Shown piece after piece: positions 16,896 to 28,300 of a stretch of 64,000 bases of DNA. A program made the position numbers and the translations under genes. The stretch spans positions 124,001-188,000 of the forward strand of contig NZ_AWSQ01000006.1 of NCBI RefSeq assembly GCF_000498575.2, read 5' to 3'. The notes beneath the pieces are model-generated. The model did not search any database and was not told where the DNA came from. It was given only the letters and a program-made list of their open reading frames with translations. The DNA comes from Pseudomonas taeanensis MS-3 (GTDB lineage Bacteria; Pseudomonadota; Gammaproteobacteria; Pseudomonadales; Pseudomonadaceae). Numbering within the stretch: the first letter of the stretch is position 1; the number at the start of each line of letters is the position of its first letter.

Positions 16896-16926
16896 TTTAC
16901 ACATAATGCAAATCTTTCGCATTATG
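16896..16926 (+). promoter_or_regulatory. Promoter with a 25-bp near-palindrome, candidate Fur site
   Basis: TTTACA at 16896-16901, an 18-bp spacer and CATTAT at 16920-16925 look like a sigma-70 promoter. The near-perfect dyad CATAATGCAAA / TTTCGCATTATG (16902-16926) covers the spacer and -10, where a repressor would act. The arms resemble Fur half-sites (ATAAT / ATTAT), but the centre is longer than the classical 19-bp box. The regulated gene encodes an imelysin, a family often iron-regulated. Confidence 0.5.
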
Positions 16927-16985
16927 GTAGCGTTTTACAGGTACTGCCGAGTGCCTCTCTCACTTACCTCGCAAAGGATTTCGTC

Positions 16986-18320
<1,335 letters not shown>

Positions 18321-18336
18321 GCAACCCTCGCCTAAC

Positions 18337-18366
18337 GCCGATGCCTGTCTGGGCATCGGCTTTTTT
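18337..18366 (+). terminator. Rho-independent terminator after icmP
   Basis: GCCGATGCC and GGCATCGGC form a perfect 9-bp stem with a six-base loop, followed by six T. Genes further along the cluster therefore need partial read-through or their own promoter. Confidence 0.9.
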
Positions 18367-18472
18367 ATGCCTGCGACCTTTTGCCATATCGCTAACGCAA
18401 ATCCGTCTTATTTAAATTCAGCCAAACTGATAAGCTTGCTCGCCTCGAAATTGCTGTCGCGGATATTTGTCG

Positions 18473-19885
18473 ATGCTTGCGCTGTCTCGTCGCCTGCTGC
18501 CCCTTCTGGCCTTGGCCCTGGCTGCCTGTGACCAGGCGCCGCGCTTCACCCAGGCCGAACCAGGCGAAGCCCTTTCCGCCGGTAGCGCCACGGTATTCAA
18601 GCGCGACCACAACGCCTTCTCGCTGCCCTCGGCAAATCTCTCTCCGCTGCGCCGTCTGGACTTCAGCGTCGGTAACAGCTTCTTCCGCAACCCCTGGGTT
18701 ATCGCCCCCTCGACCACCATCGCACGCGACGGCCTGGGCCCTCTGTTCAACACCAATGCCTGCCAGAACTGTCATATCAAGGACGGTCGCGGCCACCCGC
18801 CTGGCCCGGGCGCGCTCAGCGCCGCCTCCATGCTGGTACGCCTGTCGGTGCCGGCCACAGTCGAGCACACCGAAACGCTGCAACGTCTCGGCGTGGTTCC
18901 CGAACCGAATTACGGCGGTCAGTTGCAGGACATGGCCAACCCTGGCGTTCCCCCCGAAGGCAAGGTGCGCATCAGCTACAGCCCGCTCGCCGTGCACTTC
19001 GCCGACGGCAGCCAGGTCGAGCTGCGCCAGCCGACGCTGCAAATCAGCCAGTTAGGCTACGGCCCCATGCACCCGCAGACCTTATTCTCCGCGCGGGTCG
19101 CCCCGCCGATGATCGGCCTCGGCCTGCTCGAAGCCATTCCCGAAAGCGCACTGTTGGCTCATGCCGACCCGGACGACGCCGACGAGGATGGTATTTCCGG
19201 ACGGCCCAATCGGGTCTGGGACGATGTGCGGGAAAAGACCGTACTCGGGCGCTTCGGCTGGAAGGCGGGACAACCCAACCTGAACCAGCAGAACGCGCAC
19301 GCCTTTGCCGGTGACATGGGTTTGACCAGCAGCCTGATGGCAAGCGATGACTGCACGGCATGGCAAACCGCATGTCGTAAGGCGGTCAACGGCGGCGAAC
19401 CCGAAGTCAGCCAAGAGCTGCTCGCCAGCGTGCTGTTCTACACCCGTAACCTGGCCGTGCCGGCCCGCCGCGATGTCGACTCGGCGCAGGTCCTGAATGG
19501 CAAGGGCCTGTTCCACCAGGCCGGCTGCCAGAAATGCCATGCACCTAGCTTCACCACCGCCGCCGAGGCAGCCGAACCCGAACTGGCCAAGCAATTGATC
19601 CGCCCCTACAGCGACCTGCTGCTGCACGACATGGGCGAGGGCCTGGCCGATAATCGCGAAGAGTTCCTGGCCAGCGGCCGCGAGTGGCGTACCCCACCGC
19701 TGTGGGGCATCGGTCTGACCGAGGCGGTCAACGGTCATACCCAGTTCCTGCATGACGGCCGCGCGCGTAATCTGCTGGAGGCCATTCTCTGGCACGGCGG
19801 CGAAGCCGAAGCGGCCAAGCAACAGGTCCTCACCTTCACTGCCGAAGAGCGCAGCGCGCTCTTGGCGTTCTTGAACTCGCTGTAA
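18473..19885 (+). CDS. Di-haem oxidoreductase (DUF1111/DHOR family) lipoprotein
   Basis: The 470-residue protein starts with a lipoprotein-type signal (LALAAC) and contains two CxxCH c-type haem sites, CQNCH at residues 97-101 and CQKCH at 352-356. This spacing and the intervening DGISGRPN segment fit the DHOR, or thiol-oxidoreductase-like, family. It should act in the periplasm; the substrate is unknown. ATG 18473 is chosen over a TTG two codons earlier. It is 10 bp upstream of the second imelysin gene and is part of a conserved imelysin / DHOR / imelysin / DUF1513 arrangement, which suggests electron transfer linked to metal handling. Confidence 0.88.
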   Translation: MLALSRRLLPLLALALAACDQAPRFTQAEPGEALSAGSATVFKRDHNAFSLPSANLSPLRRLDFSVGNSFFRNPWVIAPSTTIARDGLGPLFNTNACQNCHIKDGRGHPPGPGALSAASMLVRLSVPATVEHTETLQRLGVVPEPNYGGQLQDMANPGVPPEGKVRISYSPLAVHFADGSQVELRQPTLQISQLGYGPMHPQTLFSARVAPPMIGLGLLEAIPESALLAHADPDDADEDGISGRPNRVWDDVREKTVLGRFGWKAGQPNLNQQNAHAFAGDMGLTSSLMASDDCTAWQTACRKAVNGGEPEVSQELLASVLFYTRNLAVPARRDVDSAQVLNGKGLFHQAGCQKCHAPSFTTAAEAAEPELAKQLIRPYSDLLLHDMGEGLADNREEFLASGREWRTPPLWGIGLTEAVNGHTQFLHDGRARNLLEAILWHGGEAEAAKQQVLTFTAEERSALLAFLNSL

Positions 19886-19895
19886 GGAGCCACGC

Positions 19896-20957
19896 ATGAT
19901 TCGTTCGCCACTTACCCTCGCCCTGCTGGGCCTGGCGCTCAGCGCCTGTACCCCCACCGACCCGCAGCAGCAAATCAGCACAGCCCTGACCGATGGCGTG
20001 CTGCTGCCGGCTTACAGCACCTGGGTTGAGGCCGACCGGCAATTGGCCGCCAGCGGTCAGGCCTTCTGTGCCGGCGAGCAAACAGTGGCCGAAGCACGTC
20101 AGGCCTTCGTCACCGCGCAAAGTGCCTGGTCCGCACTGCAACCCCTGCTCATCGGCCCTCTGGCTGAGGGCAACCGCGCCTGGCAGGTGCAGTTCTGGCC
20201 GGACAAGAAAAACCTGGTGGCGCGTCAGGTCGAAGGCCTGATCAAGAGCAAGCCACAGCTGAGCCCGGCCGACCTGGATAAATCCAGCGTGGTCGTCCAA
20301 GGTCTGACCGCCTATGAATACGTGCTGTTCGATCCGGCCATCGACCTCGGCGAAACCGCGCAGAAAACCCGTTACTGCCCGCTGATCGTGGCCATCGGTC
20401 AGCACCAGCAAGCGCTGGCGAGCGACATCCTCAGCCAGTGGCAGGCCGCAGACGGCATGGCCGCCCAGCTGAAAAACTTCCCGAACACCCGCTTCGCCGA
20501 CGCCCCGGAAGCCGTGGCTGAGTTGCTGCGCACGCAGGTCAACGCCCTCGATGGTCTGAAAAAGAAACTCGGCACCCCACTCGGCCGGCAGACCAAGGGC
20601 ACACCACAGCCTTACCAGGCCGAAGCCTGGCGCAGCAACGCCAGCCTGGCCAATCTGGCCGCCAGCCTGGCCAGCGCCGAACGGATCTGGCTCGGCGCCG
20701 AACAAGATGGCATCCAGAGCCTGCTGACTCAGGAACAGAGCGAGCTGGGACAGCGCATCGACGCCGCCTACACCGACACGCGCCAGCGCCTCGCGGCCCT
20801 GCAACGGCCATTGAGCGAGCTGCTTGGCGATGACAACGGACGAGCCGAGCTGAATGCGTTGTACGACAGCCTGGGCACCCTGCATCGCCTGCATGAGGCC
20901 GAGCTGGCAAAAAGTCTCGGCATCCAGCTGGGCTTCAACTCCCACGATGGTGACTAG
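19896..20957 (+). CDS. Imelysin-family lipoprotein lacking the GxHxxE histidine
   Basis: A 353-residue lipoprotein with lipobox LSAC (Cys18) and the helical imelysin fold. The motif that reads GYHAIEF in the first imelysin is GLTAYEYVLF here (near residue 137), with the His missing and the Glu kept. If the motif binds metal or is catalytic, this copy has a changed function, perhaps as a partner or haem/iron chaperone. It is only 10 bp after the di-haem gene and 3-10 bp before the DUF1513 gene, so all three are probably one transcript. Confidence 0.87.
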   Translation: MIRSPLTLALLGLALSACTPTDPQQQISTALTDGVLLPAYSTWVEADRQLAASGQAFCAGEQTVAEARQAFVTAQSAWSALQPLLIGPLAEGNRAWQVQFWPDKKNLVARQVEGLIKSKPQLSPADLDKSSVVVQGLTAYEYVLFDPAIDLGETAQKTRYCPLIVAIGQHQQALASDILSQWQAADGMAAQLKNFPNTRFADAPEAVAELLRTQVNALDGLKKKLGTPLGRQTKGTPQPYQAEAWRSNASLANLAASLASAERIWLGAEQDGIQSLLTQEQSELGQRIDAAYTDTRQRLAALQRPLSELLGDDNGRAELNALYDSLGTLHRLHEAELAKSLGIQLGFNSHDGD

Positions 20958-20966
20958 CGCGTGACC

Positions 20967-22061
20967 ATGAAGCGTAGAGCCTTTATCGGCCTTGCGGCCG
21001 CGACGCTAGCCGCCAGCGCCTTGGGTGGCTGGACACTGGCCCAGCATGGCCAGCAGCCGCTGCTCCTGTCCGCGCGCAACGACGCTGCCGGTAAGCACTA
21101 TGTAGTAGGGTTCCGCCTGGACGGCAGCCAGGTCTTCGCTACCCGGGTCGACGAGCGCTGCCACGATGTGGTGGCGCACCCGAGCCTGTCGCTGGCGCTG
21201 TTCGTCGGCCGCCGGCCCAGTACCCAGAGCTATCTGATCGACACCCGCGATGGCCGCCTGCTGCAAACCCTGCACTCACCGCCCCAGCGGCACTTCTACG
21301 GCCACGCGGTATTCCACGCCAGCGGCGATTGGCTGTACGCCACCGAAAACGATACCTCCGACCCCGGTCGTGGGGTGATTGGCGTCTATCGCCTGGAGGG
21401 CCAGCGGCTGCGACGCGACGCTGAGTTGTCGAGCCACGGCCTCGGCCCCCACCAACTGCTGTGGCTGCCCGATGGCGAAACCCTGGTGGTGGCCAACGGC
21501 GGTATCCGCACTGAGGCCGACAGCCGGGTGGAAATGAACCTCGACAGCATGGAATCCAGCCTGGTCCTGCTCAAGCGTGACGGCACACTGCTCAGCAAAG
21601 AGCAGCTAGCCGAACCCATGAACAGCGTGCGCCACCTCGCGGTCGCCAGCGACGGCACGGTTGTCAGCGGCCAGCAATACATGGGTGAAGCCGGCGACAC
21701 GGTACCCCTGCTGGCCATCAAGCGCCCCGGACAAGCTTTTCAGCCCTTCCCCCTGGCCGAGGCGCAACGCCTGGCGATGCACCAGTACACCGCCAGCGTG
21801 GCGATCCACAGCGAGCTTCGCCTGCTGGCACTGACCGCGCCGCGCGGCAACCGGGTGTTCATCTGGGACCTGGACAGTGCCGAGCTACGCATGGACGCCG
21901 CGCTACCCGACTGCGCCGGCGTCGGCGCGATAGCCGAGGGCTTCGTGGTCAGCTCCGGCATTGGCCGCTGTCGCCGCTATGATTGCCGCGGCGAGCGCAT
22001 TCTGACCCAGCCGTTGCAGCTGCCGGCAGGCCTGTGGGACAACCATCTGCGCCTCGCCTAA
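20967..22061 (+). CDS. DUF1513 periplasmic beta-propeller-like protein
   Basis: A protein of 364 residues with a twin-arginine-type signal (KRRAFIGLAAATLAAS) and a body of repeated beta-strand motifs such as HAVFHASGDWLYATEND, SSHGLGPHQLLWLPDG and VRHLAVASDGTV that look like WD40/YVTN-type blades. It belongs to DUF1513, which has no known function and usually sits next to imelysins. ATG 20967 is preferred; GTG 20961 is possible and neither has a strong ribosome-binding site, suggesting coupling to the gene before. A Tat signal would mean export in folded form. Confidence 0.85.
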   Translation: MKRRAFIGLAAATLAASALGGWTLAQHGQQPLLLSARNDAAGKHYVVGFRLDGSQVFATRVDERCHDVVAHPSLSLALFVGRRPSTQSYLIDTRDGRLLQTLHSPPQRHFYGHAVFHASGDWLYATENDTSDPGRGVIGVYRLEGQRLRRDAELSSHGLGPHQLLWLPDGETLVVANGGIRTEADSRVEMNLDSMESSLVLLKRDGTLLSKEQLAEPMNSVRHLAVASDGTVVSGQQYMGEAGDTVPLLAIKRPGQAFQPFPLAEAQRLAMHQYTASVAIHSELRLLALTAPRGNRVFIWDLDSAELRMDAALPDCAGVGAIAEGFVVSSGIGRCRRYDCRGERILTQPLQLPAGLWDNHLRLA

Positions 22062-22240
22062 TCAGTCTTTTCAACAACTTACGTGCAACAAGAGCAAACC
22101 TACGCTCAAGAACAGGGGCGCGGCGCCGACATCTTGCCTAACAGTACCCCGCGCCGCGTTCGCCTCACACGGAAGTCATAACGCCTCGATAACCTGACGG
22201 CTCGGGTACTGACTTCCTTCGGCACGATGAGGCATAGACC

Positions 22241-23869
22241 ATGTTAAAAAGCTCACTACGCGCACAGATTCTCACCCTGCTGGGCAGCAGCCTGCTGCTG
22301 GTTCTGTTGGTCGCGCTGGCCAGCTTCAGTTTTCTCTCCAATGGCATCGACTCGTACCGCGGACTGGTCAACGGTACATTGCACGCGTCACGACTGGTGG
22401 ACAGTGCCAACGTCGAATTCAAAACCCAGGTCCAGGAATGGAAGAACGTCCTGTTGCGCGGCAAGAATCCGGCTGACCTGGATAAGTACTGGGGGCGTTT
22501 CCAGGCTCAGGAAAGCACGGTTCAGGCTGTGCTGGGGCAACTGATCGCGGTCGCCGAGAGCCAACAGATTGTCGGACTGAAAAGCCAGGTCGAGCAACTG
22601 CGCAACGAGCACCAGAGCATGGGCCGTGCCTATCGCCAGGGCTACGACGCCTTTGTCGCGGCGGGCGCCGACCCGACCGCTGGCGATGCAGCGGTCAAAG
22701 GCATCGACCGGGCGGCCAGCGAACAGATGAGCGCATTGGTGCAACAGCTCGGCGAACAAGGCCTGACACAGTCGGCGACGATCAGCGCCGCGGCCGACCG
22801 CACACTGCAAATCGGTTTTGCGGTGATGCTGCTGTCCAGCCTGGCCGTGGGACTGTTCAGCCTATGGCTGATCAACCGCAGCCTGATCAATCCGATCCGC
22901 GAGCTGATCAAGCACATTACCCAGCTGAGCCGCGGCAACTTCGGCCAACAGGTCGATACCAGCCGTCAAGACGAGCTCGGTCACCTGGCGGTTGCCGCCA
23001 ATACCTTGCGCGACTTTCTCGCCGATACCTTCACCCGCTTGCAGCGCAGCACAGCTAATCTGGACAGCGCCAGCGGCGACCTGAACACCATTGCCACCCT
23101 GATGGCGCAAGGCACCCGCGAGCAATTCTCGCGCACCGACCAAGTGGCCACGGCAATGAACCAGATGTCCGCCACCGCCCAGGAAGTCGCGCGTCACGCC
23201 GCCGAAGCAGCCGGCGCGGCAGACGACGCCGACCGCTCCTCACAGCAAGGCGGGCAGGTCATGCAGTCGACCATCAGTTCTATCACTGCTATGCGCGGTG
23301 AGATTGCCAACACCGCCGAGGTGATCCGCCGCCTGGAAACGGACAGCGGGCGCATCGGCAAGGTACTCGAAGTGATCCGCGGCATTGCCGACCAGACCAA
23401 TCTGCTGGCCCTCAACGCCGCCATCGAGGCCGCACGCGCCGGCGAAGCCGGCCGTGGTTTCGCCGTGGTCGCCGATGAAGTGCGTACCCTGGCCCAGCGC
23501 ACCGCCGAGTCCACTGCCGAGATTCACCAGATCATCGACACGGTGCAGACCGGCGCGGTAAATGCCGTGCGCGCCATCGAAAGCGGCCAGAGCCGCAGTG
23601 ATGAGGGCGTCGAGCAGGTGACCGAGGCCGGAGTCATGCTGCAGCGCATAACCCAAGCAGTGGAGGCGATTCGCGACATGAATCGGCAGATCGCCACGGC
23701 TGCCGAAGAGCAGACCTCGGTAGCCGAAGACATTTCGCGCAACCTCACCGAAATCACCGCAATCGCCACCACCAACCAGGAAAATGTCCAGCGTACCGAA
23801 GTCGCCAGCCAGAACCTCAACGAACTGTCCAGCCAACTCAGCGAAGTCACCCGACGTCTGAGCGCGTAA
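22241..23869 (+). CDS. Methyl-accepting chemotaxis protein with helical periplasmic sensor
   Basis: This 542-residue receptor has a membrane helix at about 10-32, a short all-helical periplasmic domain of about 155 residues (four-helix-bundle type), a second helix near 188-211, a HAMP domain (NPIRELIKHITQLSRGNFG) and a signalling domain with the conserved tip DQTNLLALNAAIEAARAG. The ligand is unknown. It lies alone between the DUF1513 gene and the mexVW operon, where I recall no chemoreceptor in PAO1, so it may be a lineage-specific insertion. A strong GC-rich hairpin follows its stop. Confidence 0.93.
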   Translation: MLKSSLRAQILTLLGSSLLLVLLVALASFSFLSNGIDSYRGLVNGTLHASRLVDSANVEFKTQVQEWKNVLLRGKNPADLDKYWGRFQAQESTVQAVLGQLIAVAESQQIVGLKSQVEQLRNEHQSMGRAYRQGYDAFVAAGADPTAGDAAVKGIDRAASEQMSALVQQLGEQGLTQSATISAAADRTLQIGFAVMLLSSLAVGLFSLWLINRSLINPIRELIKHITQLSRGNFGQQVDTSRQDELGHLAVAANTLRDFLADTFTRLQRSTANLDSASGDLNTIATLMAQGTREQFSRTDQVATAMNQMSATAQEVARHAAEAAGAADDADRSSQQGGQVMQSTISSITAMRGEIANTAEVIRRLETDSGRIGKVLEVIRGIADQTNLLALNAAIEAARAGEAGRGFAVVADEVRTLAQRTAESTAEIHQIIDTVQTGAVNAVRAIESGQSRSDEGVEQVTEAGVMLQRITQAVEAIRDMNRQIATAAEEQTSVAEDISRNLTEITAIATTNQENVQRTEVASQNLNELSSQLSEVTRRLSA

Positions 23870-23878
23870 CCCCCGCCA

Positions 23879-23900
23879 CTGCCCCCGCTCACGGGGGCAG
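23879..23900 (+). terminator. GC-rich hairpin after the chemoreceptor gene
   Basis: CTGCCCCCG and CGGGGGCAG form a perfect 9-bp stem with a CTCA loop, 10 bp after the stop. The following T-run is absent, so termination may be weak. The rest of the gap to 24165 holds no clear gene. Confidence 0.5.
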
Positions 23901-24165
23901 TATCCCTGCGTCTCCAGCGCCGCCTGTACCCGCCTCCCTCACGCTTATCTGCGCGCACGCCCCCCCCTCCTGTCACTCGCCTCGAACCTGCGACGAAGCG
24001 CCGGCATGCAGACTCAAGGCCACTGGCTGACCAGGCATTTCAGCAGCAAAATAGTGCTCGGAAATTTCTCGATAAAGCGCCGTTTTGACTTGTTTCGGCC
24101 AGGGTACTAAGGTGCTTTCCTTGCCTATTCCCAGGCCCCCATTTGTCTTGCCAAGGAACCGGAAT

Positions 24166-25329
24166 ATGTTGCTCCGCCGCATGCTGATCATGCTGGGCGT
24201 CGTAGCCCTCGTGGTGCTCGCCCTCGCCGCCTATAAAGGCTGGTCCATTTACCAACAGGTCCAACAGTTCTCGCAGCCGCAACCGGCTATCAGCGTGGCC
24301 GCAGATCAGGCCGTGGAACGTCCGTGGCAGAGCCGCTTGCCGGCCATCGGCACACTCAAAGCCTTCCAGGGCATTGACCTGACCGTGGAAGTCGGTGGCA
24401 TTGTCCGCGAAGTATTGTTCAACTCTGGCGAAAAGGTCGCACGCGACCAGCCGCTGCTGCAGATGGACAGCGAGGTCGAGCGGGCCATCCTGGCGACCTC
24501 AGAAGCCGAAAGAGGCCTGGCCCGTGTCGAGTTCGAACGCGGACGCAGCCTGGTCAGCCGGCAGAACATTTCCAAGAGCGCCTTCGACAGCCTCTCCGCC
24601 GAGTTGCAAAAGGCCAACGCCAGCGTCGCCCAGCTGCAAGCGCAACTGGCGAAGAAACGCATCCTCGCACCCTTCGCCGGCACCATCGGCATCCGCCAGG
24701 TGGACCTCGGCGACTACCTGTCGCCCGGCACTCCCATCGCCACCCTGCAGGACCTGTCCAGGCTCTACGTCGACTTTTTCCTGCCCGAGCAGGTCGTGCC
24801 GCAACTGACCGTCGGCGAGCATGTGCGCTTCAGCGTCACGGCCTACCCGGGCGAAGTGTTCGAGGGACAGATTGCCGCGATCAATCCCAAGGTCGAAGAG
24901 ACTACGCGCAACGTCCAGGTACGCGCCCAGCTGGATAATCCCGACGACAAACTGCTACCGGGCATGTTCGCCAACCTGGAGGTCCTCCTGCCGGGTGAGA
25001 GCAGTCGGGTCGTGGTGCCGGAAACCGCTATCACCTACACCCTCTACGGCAACTCGGTTTACGTAATAGGGGAGAAAACAGACCCGGACGGCCAGGAGGG
25101 CAAAGATCAGCAGGGACAAGCCCAACTCGTCGTGGAACGTCGCTTCGTCGAAACCGGTGAACGCCGTGAGGGGCAAGTGGTGATCCTCAAGGGCTTGCAG
25201 GCCGGCGAGCGGGTAGTCACCGCCGGCCAGCTCAAGCTGGATAACGGCGCCCACGTCACTCTCGCCGAAGCCCCGGTCAATACAGCCAATACAGCCAATA
25301 CAGCCAGCCAGCCCAGTGTCGCGCAATAA
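24166..25329 (+). CDS. mexV: RND efflux membrane fusion protein MexV-like
   Basis: The 387-residue periplasmic adaptor has an N-terminal membrane anchor (about 6-28), a biotinyl-lipoyl half (IVREVLFNSGEKVARDQPLLQMD), a helical hairpin around residues 100-160, a second lipoyl half (RILAPFAGTIGIRQVDLGDYL), a beta-barrel domain and a membrane-proximal domain. It links MexW to an outer-membrane channel; MexVW uses OprM in P. aeruginosa, and no channel gene is present here. ATG 24166 has AAGGA upstream; an upstream in-frame start at 24085 adds a non-homologous extension. The C-terminus ends in a short repeat-coded tail (NTANTANTAS). Confidence 0.9.
   Translation: MLLRRMLIMLGVVALVVLALAAYKGWSIYQQVQQFSQPQPAISVAADQAVERPWQSRLPAIGTLKAFQGIDLTVEVGGIVREVLFNSGEKVARDQPLLQMDSEVERAILATSEAERGLARVEFERGRSLVSRQNISKSAFDSLSAELQKANASVAQLQAQLAKKRILAPFAGTIGIRQVDLGDYLSPGTPIATLQDLSRLYVDFFLPEQVVPQLTVGEHVRFSVTAYPGEVFEGQIAAINPKVEETTRNVQVRAQLDNPDDKLLPGMFANLEVLLPGESSRVVVPETAITYTLYGNSVYVIGEKTDPDGQEGKDQQGQAQLVVERRFVETGERREGQVVILKGLQAGERVVTAGQLKLDNGAHVTLAEAPVNTANTANTASQPSVAQ
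25279..25305 (+). repeat. Three tandem copies of AATACAGCC in the mexV 3' end
   Basis: Three exact 9-bp copies encode the NTA tripeptide repeat near the MexV C-terminus. In-frame 9-bp units can change in number by slippage without breaking the gene. Confidence 0.85.
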
Positions 25330-25357
25330 GCCGACACGGGCGTAAAGGAACTTACCT

Positions 25358-28300
25358 ATGGCTTTTACCGATCCCTTCATCCGCCGGCCGGTGCTGGCGA
25401 CCGTGGTCAGCCTGCTGATCATCCTGCTTGGCCTGCAGGCCTTCAGCAAACTGACCATCCGCCAATACCCGCAGCTGGAAAACGCCCTGATCACGGTGAC
25501 CACCGCCTACCCCGGGGCCAACGCCGAAACCATTCAGGGCTACATCACCCAGCCACTGCAGCAGAGCCTGGCCAGTGCCGACGGCATCGATTACATGACC
25601 TCGGTCAGTCGGCAGAACGTGTCGATCATCTCCATCTACGCGCGCATCGGCGCCGACAGCGACCGTTTGTTCACCGAACTGCTGGCCAAGGCCAACGAGG
25701 TGAAGAACCAGCTGCCGCAGGATGCCGAAGACCCGGTGCTGTCCAAGGAGGCCGCCGACGCCTCGGCGCTGATGTACATCAGCTTCTACAGCGAGCAGCT
25801 GTCCAATCCGCAGATCACCGACTACCTGTCGCGGGTCATTCAGCCCAAGCTGGCCACTCTGCCCGGCATGGCCGAGGCGGAAATTCTCGGCAATCAGGTG
25901 TTCGCCATGCGTCTGTGGCTCGACCCGGTGAAGCTGGCGGCCTATGGCGTCACCGCCAGTGACGTCAACGACGCCGTGCGCGAGTACAACTTCCTCGCCG
26001 CCGCCGGCGAAGTGAAGGGCGAATATGTGGTCACCAGCATCAACGCCGAAACCGACCTGAAATCCGCCGAAGCCTTCGCCGCCATCCCGCTGAAAACCGT
26101 CGGTGACAGCCGGGTACTGATTCGCGACGTGGCACGGGTGGAGATGGGCGCGGAGAACTACGACTCGGTCAGTTCGTTCGATGGCATTCCTTCGGTGTAT
26201 ATCGGCGTTAAGGGCACGCCGGGCGCCAACCCGCTGGACGTGATCAAGGAAGTACGCAGGCTCATGCCGGAGCTGGAAGCCCAGCTGCCGCCCAATCTCA
26301 AGGTCTCCATCGCCTACGACGCCACGCTGTTTATCCAGGCCTCGATCGACGAGGTGGTGAAGACCCTGTTCGAGGCAGTGCTGATCGTTATCGTAGTGGT
26401 GTTCCTGTTCCTCGGCGCGCTGCGCTCGGTGCTGATTCCGGTGATCACTATTCCGCTGTCGATGATCGGCGTGTTGTTCTTCATGCAGCTGATGGGCTAC
26501 TCGATCAATCTGCTGACCTTGCTGGCCATGGTACTGGCCATCGGTCTGGTGGTGGACGACGCCATCGTCGTGGTGGAGAACATCCACCGGCATATCGAAG
26601 AAGGCAAGACGCCGTTCGATGCCGCCATCGAAGGCGCACGCGAGATCGCCGTGCCGGTGGTGTCGATGACCATCACCCTGGCCGCGGTCTACGCGCCGAT
26701 CGGCTTCCTCGAAGGCCTCACCGGCGCGCTGTTCAAGGAGTTCGCCCTGACCCTGGCCGGCGCCGTGATCATCTCCGGTATCGTCGCCCTGACGCTGTCG
26801 CCGATGATGTGTGCCAAGCTGCTGCGCCACGACGAGAACCCCTCAGGACTGGCGCACCGCCTCGACCTGATCTTCGATAAACTCAAGCGCCGCTACCAGC
26901 GCGCCCTGCACGGCACCCTGGAGACGCGCCCGGTGGTCGTGGTGTTCGCCCTCATCGTCATGGCGCTGATTCCCGTGCTGCTCAACTTCACCCAGAGTGA
27001 ACTGGCGCCAGAGGAAGACCAGGGGATCATCTTCATGATGGCCAGCGCCCCACAACCGACCAACATCGAGTACCTGAACAAGTACACCGATGAGTTCGTG
27101 GCGATCTTCAAGGAGTTCCCCGAGTACTACTCGTCGTTCCAGATCAACGGTTTCAACGGCGTGCAGTCGGGTATTGGCGGCTTCCTGCTGTCACCGTGGA
27201 ACGACCGCGAACGCACCCAGATGGAACTGCTCCCCGAGGTGCAGGGGCGCCTGGCGCAGATACCCGGCCTGCAGATCTTCGGCTTCAATCTGCCCTCCCT
27301 GCCCGGCACCGGCCAGGGCCTGCCCTTCCAGTTCGTGATCAACACGCCCAACGACTACGAGTCGCTGTTGCAGGTGACGGAGAAGATCAAGCAGCGCGCA
27401 CTGGAGTCGGGCAAATTCGCCTTCCTCGACATCGACCTGGCCTTCGACAAGCCGGAAGTGGTGGTCGAGATCGATAGGCAGAAAGCCGCGCAGATGGACG
27501 TGTCGATGCAGGACCTCGGCTCGACTCTGGCCAGCCTGCTCGGCGAGGGCGAGATCAACCGCTTCACCATCGAAGGCCGCAGCTACAAGGTAATCGCCCA
27601 GGTCGAACGTGCCTACCGTGACAACCCGGGCTGGCTCGGCAGTTATTACGTGAAGAGCAAGAGCGGCGAGATGCTGCCCCTGTCGACCCTGATCACGGTC
27701 AGCGACCGCGCCCGACCGACTCAGCTGAACCAGTTCCAGCAGCTCAACTCGGCAATCATCCAGGGCGTGCCGATTGTCAGCATGGGCGAAGCCATTGACA
27801 CCCTGCAGCAGATCGCCGTCGAGGAAGCGCCACAGGGCTATGCCTTCGACTACGCCGGCGCCGCGCGCCAGTTCGTGCAGGAAGGCAGCGCGCTGTACCT
27901 GACCTTCGGTCTGGCGTTGGCGCTGATCTTCCTGGTGCTGGCCGCGCAGTTCGAGAGCTTCCGCGATCCGCTGGTGATTCTGGTGACCGTGCCGCTGTCG
28001 ATCTGTGGCGCGCTGATCCCGTTGTTCCTCGGCCTGTCCAGCATGAACATCTACACCCAGGTCGGGCTGGTCACACTGATCGGCCTGATCACCAAGCATG
28101 GGATTCTGATCGTCGAGTTCGCCAATCAACTGCGCCGCGAGAAAGGCTTGTCGCGCCGCGCCGCCGTCGAGGAGGCCGCGTCGATTCGCCTGCGCCCGGT
28201 GCTGATGACCACCGCCGCCATGGTCTTCGGCATGGTCCCGTTGATTCTCGCTAGCGGTGCCGGTGCGGTCAGTCGCTTCGACATTGGCCTGGTGATCGCC

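Noticed and set aside
16902..16926. A classical 19-bp Fur box
   Set aside because: The arms fit but the dyad is 25 bp, so I list it only as a candidate operator.
25352..26830. 492-residue open frame opposite mexW
   Set aside because: It is His/Gln-rich and its codons mirror those of the pump gene. No homology is recognisable.
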